The notes beneath the pieces are model-generated. The model saw only the letters and a program-made list of their open reading frames with translations, was not told the origin of the DNA and searched no databases. The position numbers and the translations under genes were made by a program. This document shows positions 1 through 5,208 of a DNA stretch of 5,208 bases, in pieces (within the stretch, counting starts at the first letter, position 1; each line of letters opens with the position of its first letter). Location of the stretch: assembly GCA_002694025.1 (NCBI GenBank), contig NZKX01000087.1, positions 1 through 5,208 on the forward strand, in the 5' to 3' direction. Source of the DNA: Fidelibacterota bacterium. GTDB taxonomy: Bacteria > Marinisomatota > Marinisomatia > Marinisomatales > UBA1611.

Positions 1-19
1 ATTTTAATCTAGGTGTCAT
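1..19 (-). CDS. Possible start of the next gene downstream (six codons visible)
   Basis: After the pilO stop the minus strand reads TTAAAGGATGACACC, and an ATG at 19-17 opens MTPRLK to the window edge. The purine-rich AAAGG directly abuts this ATG, which is too close to serve as its ribosome site, so the real start may lie outside the window. By gene order in related systems the next gene would often be pilP or a secretin (pilQ), but nothing in the six codons shows this. Confidence 0.22.
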
Positions 20-31
20 CCTTTAATATAT

Positions 32-1279
32 CTAAACTACTTCAAAAATTACAGTATCTAAAATCATTTTATTTATGTCAGTAATTACGATCTTCCATTC
101 CCCTCTATCTAAATCATTAACTTTTCTGTTAGAAATTGCAGGGATTTCATCGCCAGACCTTACAAATATACGAACTTTTGCTTTAAGCTCGCCATCCATG
201 TACCATATATGGTATACAACTTGACTTTTTTCAGTGTTATTATTAATAAGAGAGTAGCATATAACTTTTTCGTCATTGATATCGAAAACTTTACTTGTGT
301 AGACAGGTAAATTATTTTTCACCTTTTTACACATACTGCTTCGAATAACTACTAGATCATTCAAAGCATTGTAATCCTTTACTAATGGTTTTGGATTATC
401 ATTTTTGATTTGAGACGCTTTTTCCTTGACTTCAATAATTTTTTCAGGTTTTTCTTTAGAATCTTTTTCAATCGAATTGTTTTTTTCTGTAATTATTTCT
501 TCAACAGGTTCTGTTGCAGGTTCAAGCCACATTTCAGGAACATCTTTTAATTCTTCATTTATAATTATCTTATCTTTTTTGTCAACATTACTGACTATTT
601 TACTTGAGGTTAGATCTTTTTTAGGTTCTTTTTTTTGTTTTCCAATAGAAGAAACTTTATTTTTTTGAATTTTTTGAATTTTGTTATTTTTAGAAGACTG
701 AAAATAAGCATATGCAATGAATTCAATGGTTTGTTCTGGAGATGATTTTTCCTGAGAAACTCCTACATTGGAAGTTGTAAAGCGATATCGACTGTCTTCT
801 AAATTTTCTAAGAATTTGTTGAAATTTAGAAATGATCCTCTAAGAGTTATATCTACAGGTATTTTTTCGACTATAATTTCACTTTTTAATTCAGGTAGCA
901 TAACAGTCTCTTTATCAATAGCTATATTTGAGGGGGAAAAATTTATAATTTTTAAATTATTCTGAATTAAATCTGTGTATAAATGGTCTGTTACACTTTC
1001 CAAGAGTCTTTTATCTGGAATTCTTTCGACTAAGGATTGGAATTGATTATTTATTTTATTCCACTGGTCTTCCATAGGTCCTATTTTAGCTTCCATATTT
1101 TTGAATTTATTTAGTTCTTTAAGCACATTCCGTTCCAGCAAAATTGATTTCTGGTATTCATCAGAAATATCTTTATAAAAAAGAAAATACCATAAACTTA
1201 AAAATAAAAGTAAGCAACAAAAGGAGGCAATAAACTGAATTTTTGGGTCGCTAAAATATTTTTGTATCAAAGCACGCAT
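32..1279 (-). CDS. pilO: PilO inner-membrane platform protein with C-terminal DUF2914 domain
   Basis: The 415-residue protein begins with ATG inside the end of the fusion gene (13-base overlap, different frame) and has no clear ribosome site, so translation probably depends on coupling. Seen in order: a short cytoplasmic stretch; a transmembrane helix at about residues 14-34; a coiled coil at about 38-85; a PilO-type ferredoxin-like domain at about 88-195, with the hallmark IPVDITLRGSFLNFNKFLENLE followed by strands ending in IEFIAYAYF; a Lys/Glu/Ser-rich linker (196-305); and a C-terminal domain (308-415) matching DUF2914 by the pattern SSMCKKVKNNLPV, YHIWYMDGELKAKV, GEWKIVITD and a closing F-V. 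In known systems PilO pairs with PilN through their periplasmic domains and contacts PilP. Ordinary PilO is about 200 residues, so this one is roughly twice as long. The DUF2914 part should lie in the periplasm; its function is unknown. PilO is a confident call from fold pattern plus position after PilN. Confidence 0.85.
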   Translation of the reverse strand: MRALIQKYFSDPKIQFIASFCCLLLFLSLWYFLFYKDISDEYQKSILLERNVLKELNKFKNMEAKIGPMEDQWNKINNQFQSLVERIPDKRLLESVTDHLYTDLIQNNLKIINFSPSNIAIDKETVMLPELKSEIIVEKIPVDITLRGSFLNFNKFLENLEDSRYRFTTSNVGVSQEKSSPEQTIEFIAYAYFQSSKNNKIQKIQKNKVSSIGKQKKEPKKDLTSSKIVSNVDKKDKIIINEELKDVPEMWLEPATEPVEEIITEKNNSIEKDSKEKPEKIIEVKEKASQIKNDNPKPLVKDYNALNDLVVIRSSMCKKVKNNLPVYTSKVFDINDEKVICYSLINNNTEKSQVVYHIWYMDGELKAKVRIFVRSGDEIPAISNRKVNDLDRGEWKIVITDINKMILDTVIFEVV

Positions 1280-4134
1280 TTTAAATCAAACTGTAAATTT
1301 TCAGGCCCAATACTTTCTTTGCTGGATTGATCAATTACATCGATACTTTTAAACAAATTTGTTTCTTTAAGCATTGCTATAAAATTTTCAAAATGACCAT
1401 CTAAAAGAGCAGGATTTGATTTTACAATTCCTTTTAATCTAACAACGTTAAGATGCTCATCTTGTTTTTGCACAATTGGAACTAAATCACGTCCAATCTT
1501 TTTGTAAGCTTTCTTATCCCAGCCTTTTTGAAATTTTATCAAAGATATTTTTATCTCTTTTGGTGTATAAAAGCTCAATATCCTGTTAACCGTTAATATC
1601 CTATTGGAATAATCAGTATCATAGCTCAGTTTTTCAATTTGACTTTCTGCGCTTTCTGTATTTTCAGATAATGCTTTATGCTTTTCTTCAATGTATGTCA
1701 TACTTTGCTTTTGTACAACCATTGGATCTAATTTAGTCATTAAAGTATTCGTTCTTATTTTTTTCTGCCCTGCCAGACCTAAACATAAAATGACCGTTGC
1801 AGCTAGCAAAGTAAGACCACTGCGATTTAACCATCTAAAGATTTCCATTTTTTTGAAATTCTGGGGAAGCAGATTTGGAGTGTTTTCTAATCCTAATGCA
1901 CAGCCGATAGATGCTGAAAATAATGGAGGACGAATATTTTTTAATTTTAAAGCAAGAGAAGGGTTCAGTTTTAAATTACGTATTGGATTCAGATAGCCTG
2001 ATTCAATACCACTGATGCTTTCAACAAATTTATCCATATATTGAATATAGTTGATTTGCCCACTTAAGAAAATTTGCGTGCTTTCTGTAAAATTCATTCC
2101 AGTTCTGATGCTATTAATGTTCATAGATATTTCTTGCGCCCAATTTTCAAAAATAGGTCTAAAAATGTTGTCGTACTTTCCTTTCTTCATTTCATCGTTA
2201 AAAGAATTAAAAAAAGATTTTGGTACTTGAAAGGAATTTAAATTTTCTGCATTCAGATTATCAAACGAATCGTTGTCAACAAGTGAGTTAGTTAAAGCAG
2301 AAAATCCCAGATAAAGCGGCTTTATAAACTTAAGTTTTAACTTTTCATAACCTAAAATAAAACCATCGTTATAATCAATATGTATAATCAAAGTTGTTTT
2401 ATTTAATCGCTCAGAGTAGTTCCATATAAATGCATTTAAAACTGACTGCGCGACTGGATACCATTTTTTTACTGTGAAGTTTTGATCGGTTAATTCTGAT
2501 CCATATTTATTAAGCTTTTCGGCTTTTGCTAGACTTACACAGTAAAATTGACTATCTTGTTTCTTATAATTATACAATGCTTCTTCAATTGGAAACTTTA
2601 TTGACTTACCAAGAGTCCAGTTCAAAATTTGTTTTTTATCTTTTTCACCTTCTTCTGGAATTTCCGCGACTTGTGAAATTATTTCTGGATGATTGAGGCT
2701 AATTGCGACAGAGTCTTTTGCTTTCAACGATTTTATAGCAGCTAGGTTAGCGCCTTCAAAATCGACTAACCCATCGTATAGATTTTCAAAGATAGCTTTA
2801 ATATGTTTTATTAGTCTATTAAAATCATTTTCAATATTTAGATTATTCTCATTTAAATGTAAAACTTCATGTCCAATCAAATATTTTAGACCTTTTCTTT
2901 CTTCTATAATGACAGCATAAATATTTGTATAGTCTATATGCACTCCGATAAGAACTTTATCAAAAGGAAATACGCTGAGAAAGCTTTTTCTAACGTGTTT
3001 GTGGTATTTGCCAGCATTTGGTAAAAATTCTGAAATAAAATCCTGTTCTTGACTTGTTGAGGTGGTTTCTTTTTCAAACTTTAAGGGTTTCTGAGGCTCA
3101 GGCTTGGGCTCTTTACCACGTTGCAGTGTTTCTTGCTCTTTTGATGGGTTTTCTCTCTTTTTTAATATTTTTTTATGTTTTGAAGTACCTCCAATCAAAT
3201 CATCGTCTGAGTATTGATTTTTTTTAGAATCACTATCACCTTCTTCTTGAAGGACATTTAATAACTTATTTACGGCTATTTCATTATAACTTTTTTTCTT
3301 CTGCTTCAGTAATCCACTTGTATCGATTTTGCCTGATATAGCCTTTGAAACCATTTCTTCAGAAATAGTTTGTTTATCTTCGCTCATCATTGCCAAAAGT
3401 GCCTGATGACAGAGCTGGGTAATCTTTCTGGGGTAACCTTGAGTATTTTTATGAATCTTAATTATTGATTCATCTGTAAACCAGCTCCTTTTCTCGCCAC
3501 CAGTAACACTAATTCTATGTTGAATCATACCTTTTGTATCTTCAAGTGAAATAGGCCCCAATTCAAAATTGAAAATAATACGATCTTCAAAATTTGGATA
3601 ATCTTTAATTATTTTTGACATTTCAGGCTGCCCAAAAATAATTAACTGCAATAATTTGAATTCATCAGTTTCAAAGTTTAGCAAAGTTCTAAAAACATCT
3701 AACATATCCCCAGGTAAGTTTTGCCCTTCATCTACAATAAGAACTAAGGTTTTTCCTTGTTCTAATCCAACTTTTAGCAAATAGTTTTCAATGATGTTTC
3801 TACAATCTTGAACTGAGTCAGCAGATTCGTTGATGCCAAACAATTCAATAATGTGCTTCAAGAGAATAATTTCAGATTCAAATTTTGGATCTAAAATAAG
3901 ATGAAATGTGAAATCGTCAGGTTCATTCTTAAAGTTTTGTATTAACTTTCTACTTATTGTCGTTTTACCAACTCCAATCCCACCTTTGACAACAGACAAA
4001 CCACGTTTCATCCGAATTGCAAGTTCCAACCCTTCTAAGCATTGTCTATGTTCCGTTGCAGGGTAGAATAGATCTACATTTGGAGATGTAGAAAAAGGAT
4101 CTGACTGTAATCCGATTGCTTTAAAAAGATTCAA
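1267..4134 (-). CDS. ExeA/GspA-type AAA ATPase fused to PilM and PilN (type IV pilus / type II secretion platform)
   Basis: This 955-residue open frame has three parts. Residues 1-271 are an ExeA/GspA-like AAA ATPase: N-terminal GLQSDPFSTSP, Walker A GGIGVGKTT (51-59), Walker B LVLIVDEGQNL (130-140), sensor-1-like LLQLIIFGQPEM (161-172), DRIIFNFELGPIS, and GYPRKITQLCHQALLAM (233-249). Residues 272-390 are a charged, low-complexity linker, with no peptidoglycan-binding domain as in classical ExeA. Residues 391-749 resemble PilM (cytoplasmic actin-like fold; compare GspL): IGVHIDYTN, VAISLNHPEI, a wealth of DxxxY-like middle features, IHIDYNDG (584-591), and LSGQINY (690-696). Residues 752-955 are PilN: NLLPQNFKK (754-762), a transmembrane helix at about 771-789, a coiled coil at about 805-840, then a periplasmic ferredoxin-like domain. 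The chain therefore has about 770 cytoplasmic and 165 periplasmic residues. The inferred role is coupling ATP hydrolysis to assembly or function of the envelope-spanning platform. PilM, PilN and the ATPase are usually separate proteins. The end overlaps pilO by 13 bases. Confidence 0.88.
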   Translation of the reverse strand: MNLFKAIGLQSDPFSTSPNVDLFYPATEHRQCLEGLELAIRMKRGLSVVKGGIGVGKTTISRKLIQNFKNEPDDFTFHLILDPKFESEIILLKHIIELFGINESADSVQDCRNIIENYLLKVGLEQGKTLVLIVDEGQNLPGDMLDVFRTLLNFETDEFKLLQLIIFGQPEMSKIIKDYPNFEDRIIFNFELGPISLEDTKGMIQHRISVTGGEKRSWFTDESIIKIHKNTQGYPRKITQLCHQALLAMMSEDKQTISEEMVSKAISGKIDTSGLLKQKKKSYNEIAVNKLLNVLQEEGDSDSKKNQYSDDDLIGGTSKHKKILKKRENPSKEQETLQRGKEPKPEPQKPLKFEKETTSTSQEQDFISEFLPNAGKYHKHVRKSFLSVFPFDKVLIGVHIDYTNIYAVIIEERKGLKYLIGHEVLHLNENNLNIENDFNRLIKHIKAIFENLYDGLVDFEGANLAAIKSLKAKDSVAISLNHPEIISQVAEIPEEGEKDKKQILNWTLGKSIKFPIEEALYNYKKQDSQFYCVSLAKAEKLNKYGSELTDQNFTVKKWYPVAQSVLNAFIWNYSERLNKTTLIIHIDYNDGFILGYEKLKLKFIKPLYLGFSALTNSLVDNDSFDNLNAENLNSFQVPKSFFNSFNDEMKKGKYDNIFRPIFENWAQEISMNINSIRTGMNFTESTQIFLSGQINYIQYMDKFVESISGIESGYLNPIRNLKLNPSLALKLKNIRPPLFSASIGCALGLENTPNLLPQNFKKMEIFRWLNRSGLTLLAATVILCLGLAGQKKIRTNTLMTKLDPMVVQKQSMTYIEEKHKALSENTESAESQIEKLSYDTDYSNRILTVNRILSFYTPKEIKISLIKFQKGWDKKAYKKIGRDLVPIVQKQDEHLNVVRLKGIVKSNPALLDGHFENFIAMLKETNLFKSIDVIDQSSKESIGPENLQFDLKCVL

Positions 4135-4140
4135 GAAATA

Positions 4141-4144
4141 CCTT
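4141..4144 (-). promoter_or_regulatory. Ribosome binding site (AAGG) that supports the TTG start of the fusion gene
   Basis: On the minus strand TAAGG is followed by six bases and then TTG at 4134. The stop codon of the preceding gene (TAA, 4149-4147) lies in the same frame four codons upstream, and no ATG or GTG occurs between. TTG is therefore the only start that keeps the conserved ExeA-type N-terminus (GLQSDPFSTSP). The site sits immediately after the previous stop, suggesting translational coupling. Confidence 0.7.
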
Positions 4145-4146
4145 AC

Positions 4147-4584
4147 TTAGGAAGAAAAACCAAAAATAAAATATGTTCTAAGCATGAACGCTGAAGCCAC
4201 TAAAAGTATTGCACCTAATTTTATTCGGTGCTCGAAAAAGAAAGCATCTGTCATGTAAAGTTTATTTGCTTTCCTTTCTGCAATCAATATCATATTAGGT
4301 TTCAAAAGCAATAACAACCCAAAAATGCCAGCAACTATGGACAAATATAAAAATATCATTTCTTTATAAGGTCCACTATAATAGCTGTAAACTAAAAACC
4401 CAGATGCTGTCAGCATAAAAATGCCTAATGGTATTCTATTATTCATCAAGGCTGCATCAGTCATATATAACTGATTAGCACTACGCTCTACTTTTAATAT
4501 AAAAGCAGGTGCAAAAATCATAAGAAATCCAAAAATTGATGATAATATTCCTATAGCCAGAATAGCTAAAAATATTATTTCCAT
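4147..4584 (-). CDS. Small four-helix membrane protein built of two tandem homologous units
   Basis: I do not recognise a named family. The 145-residue protein is strongly hydrophobic, with four likely transmembrane helices at about residues 3-25, 51-69, 76-97 and 121-140. Residues 16-69 and 86-139 align without any gap at an offset of exactly 70 residues, with about 26 of 54 positions identical. Each copy has the same plan: hydrophobic helix, a Pro, a polar loop with the signature ER-AN-LYMTDA, an Arg (R50, R120), then a second helix starting with a Leu-Gly pair. The conserved polar loops would lie on the same membrane face. The start is ATG with a good GAGG site. The stop is 12 bases before the start of the ATPase-PilM-PilN fusion, and that gene's ribosome site begins right after it, so the two genes are probably cotranscribed. 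A role in the pilus-type machine is suggested only by position. Confidence 0.82.
   Translation of the reverse strand: MEIIFLAILAIGILSSIFGFLMIFAPAFILKVERSANQLYMTDAALMNNRIPLGIFMLTASGFLVYSYYSGPYKEMIFLYLSIVAGIFGLLLLLKPNMILIAERKANKLYMTDAFFFEHRIKLGAILLVASAFMLRTYFIFGFSS
4168..4539 (-). repeat. Ancient in-gene duplication (two 54-residue units, 70-residue period)
   Basis: Copy 1 is encoded at 4539-4378 and copy 2 at 4329-4168. The loop ER-AN-LYMTDA occurs in both (residues 33-44 and 103-114), with flanking helices also alike. At DNA level the copies differ at many third codon positions even where the protein is identical (for example LYMTDA uses different Leu, Tyr, Thr and Ala codons). This points to an old duplication kept under protein-level selection and not a recent DNA repeat. 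Confidence 0.85.
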
Positions 4585-4591
4585 TTCATTA

Positions 4592-4595
4592 CCTC
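4592..4595 (-). promoter_or_regulatory. Ribosome binding site (GAGG) for the membrane protein
   Basis: The minus strand reads GAGG, then seven bases, then ATG at 4584. The spacing is good and supports this ATG as the true start of the 145-residue protein. Confidence 0.65.
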
Positions 4596-4601
4596 GTTCC
4601 T

Positions 4602-4629
4602 GTAATAGTTAAATCGCGAATAATCGCAA
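4602..4629 (-). promoter_or_regulatory. Tentative sigma-70-like promoter upstream of the duplicated membrane protein gene
   Basis: Reading the minus strand, TTGCGA (4629-4624, four of six matches to TTGACA) and TATTAC (4607-4602, four of six to TATAAT) are separated by 16 bases. Transcription would then start only about ten bases before the GAGG ribosome site, giving a very short leader. The match is mediocre and AT-rich DNA gives many such hits. It is listed because a promoter somewhere in the 122-base gap would make the membrane protein and the Pil-type genes a unit separate from the aminotransferase. Confidence 0.2.
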
Positions 4630-4687
4630 GTTTGTAGCTTATTTAAACAAAATACACTACGTAAACAATTTAAAGATTTTCTTTTAC

Positions 4688-4714
4688 AAAAATAACTTCT
4701 TAAACATTATTTTT
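4688..4714 (-). terminator. Weak AT-only inverted repeat at the aminotransferase stop, possible terminator
   Basis: On the minus strand AAAAATAA (overlapping the stop codon) and TTATTTTT form a perfect 8-base inverted repeat with an 11-base loop, and the 3' arm ends in five T. The stem has no G-C pair, so it would be a poor intrinsic terminator. It is recorded because it is the only hairpin-plus-T-tract arrangement between the aminotransferase and the next gene. In AT-rich DNA such a repeat can arise by chance. Confidence 0.22.
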
Positions 4715-5208
4715 TTGAGACTAATGAAATAGTTTTGTCAAGCTTATTTAGCAAGAAATCAGCATCCCTATTATTAAAAATGATTGGAGGTTTTATTTTT
4801 ATCACATTGTTATCTGGCCCGTCAGTGCTAAGCAAAACACCTAATTCTTTCATTTTATTTACAATATATCTTGCTGCTTTGGGGTTTGGTTTTATTGCAT
4901 TTGTTTCAGCAACTATTTCTATTCCCAAAAACAAACCCTCGCCGCGAACATCTCCAATTATCTCAAAAGTCTTTTTTAAACTCAAAAGTTCCTTTTTTAG
5001 ATAAAAACCTACATTTAACGCATTTTTTTGAAGTTCATCATCCTCTATAATTTTTAACACAGTATGTCCTATTGCAGAAGAAACTGGATTACCTCCAAAT
5101 GAGTTAAAGTATTCCATCCCATTATTAAATTGATTTGCTAGCTCTTCGGTTGTAATGACCGCAGACAAAGGATGTCCATTACCAATCGATTTACCAATCG
5201 TTACAATG
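4707..5208 (-). CDS. Class III PLP-dependent aminotransferase-fold enzyme, C-terminal part (ethanolamine-phosphate phospho-lyase / AGXT2-like)
   Basis: The gene is cut by the right window edge; 166 residues and the TAA stop are visible. The reading frame continues upstream of the TTG at 5168, which codes an internal Leu (GHPLSAV) and is not a start. Seen directly: GKSIGNGHP at the extreme N-terminus of the visible part, whose Lys (visible residue 6) should be the Schiff-base lysine for PLP; then [16 protein letters not shown], the segment that contacts the cofactor phosphate of the partner subunit in this family; then [15 protein letters not shown] and [18 protein letters not shown], the typical small C-terminal domain. 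These motifs and the ending match the AGXT2-like / ethanolamine-phosphate phospho-lyase branch of fold-type I enzymes better than ornithine or GABA aminotransferases. The family usually has Thr before FGGNP; here it is Ser, a conservative change. Substrate cannot be fixed from this fragment. It is a cytosolic enzyme, separated by 122 bases from the next gene and probably unrelated to the pilus-type genes. Confidence 0.9.
   Translation of the reverse strand, partial: IVTIGKSIGNGHPLSAVITTEELANQFNNGMEYFNSFGGNPVSSAIGHTVLKIIEDDELQKNALNVGFYLKKELLSLKKTFEIIGDVRGEGLFLGIEIVAETNAIKPNPKAARYIVNKMKELGVLLSTDGPDNNVIKIKPPIIFNNRDADFLLNKLDKTISLVSKK

Noticed and set aside
426..965. Plus-strand open frames inside pilO
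   Set aside because: They run antisense to a well-supported gene, are rich in Ser, Phe and Ile as expected from the complement of its Lys/Glu-rich linker, and show no recognisable domain.
1691..2920. Plus-strand open frames antisense to the PilM/PilN region
   Set aside because: They have no family resemblance and no ribosome site that I could support; the minus-strand protein explains the region.
1267..4134. The triple fusion as an assembly artefact or several genes joined by frameshift
   Set aside because: The frame is open for 955 codons, domain borders are orderly, and the PilM end and PilN start follow each other naturally. Only resequencing or homologues could prove it, but nothing in the sequence suggests an error.
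4614..4629. Small palindrome GCGATTATTCGC as a terminator or operator
   Set aside because: The stem is only four strong pairs with no T-tract after it on either strand; too short to call.
4644..4668. Direct repeat TAAACAA twice, 18 bases apart, as a regulator binding site
   Set aside because: Seven AT-rich bases repeated twice in an AT-rich gap is easily chance.
4735..5004. Plus-strand open frame antisense to the aminotransferase
   Set aside because: The minus strand carries clear class III aminotransferase motifs through this whole stretch.
1..5208. CRISPR arrays, tRNA or rRNA genes, insertion sequences, attachment sites
   Set aside because: I saw no regularly spaced repeats, tRNA-like folds, transposase motifs or terminal inverted repeats; nearly all of the window is coding.

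Overview
The window is AT-rich, and every gene I can support lies on the minus strand, so transcription runs from high to low coordinates. It looks like a low-GC Gram-negative bacterium. The main evidence is an inner-membrane assembly platform of the type IV pilus / type II secretion class (PilM, PilN, PilO), joined to an ExeA/GspA-type ATPase and a DUF2914 domain. Such families are common in Proteobacteria and delta-proteobacteria-like lineages. I cannot name the genus.

Layout in order of transcription. (1) Positions 5208-4707 hold the C-terminal third or so of a class III PLP-dependent aminotransferase-fold enzyme, closest by eye to the ethanolamine-phosphate phospho-lyase / AGXT2-like branch. 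(2) A 122-base AT-rich gap (4706-4585) has a weak AT-only inverted repeat at the aminotransferase stop and a tentative promoter. (3) Positions 4584-4147 encode a 145-residue membrane protein made of two gap-free copies of a 54-residue unit. (4) Twelve bases later, from a TTG start, comes a 955-residue protein (4134-1267). It fuses an ExeA/GspA-like AAA ATPase, a PilM-like actin-fold domain and a complete PilN in one chain. (5) Overlapping its end by 13 bases is a 415-residue protein (1279-32) with an N-terminal PilO, a long charged linker and a C-terminal DUF2914 domain. (6) A further gene may begin at the left edge, but only six codons would be visible.

Genes 3 to 5 are packed as an operon. 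Together the two large proteins would supply the cytoplasmic ATPase, cytoplasmic PilM, and the single-pass PilN and PilO that link the cytoplasm to the periplasm and an outer-membrane secretin. No PilP, PilQ/GspD, pilin, PilB-type motor or PilC gene is visible here; a secretin gene could lie beyond position 1. The most notable point is the consolidation. Proteins that are normally separate and non-covalently associated are fused here, with PilN's PilM-binding NLLP motif preserved at the junction. In addition, the actin-fold nucleotide-binding loops of the PilM part look eroded while the fused AAA ATPase looks intact. The aminotransferase is probably a metabolic neighbour and not part of the system.
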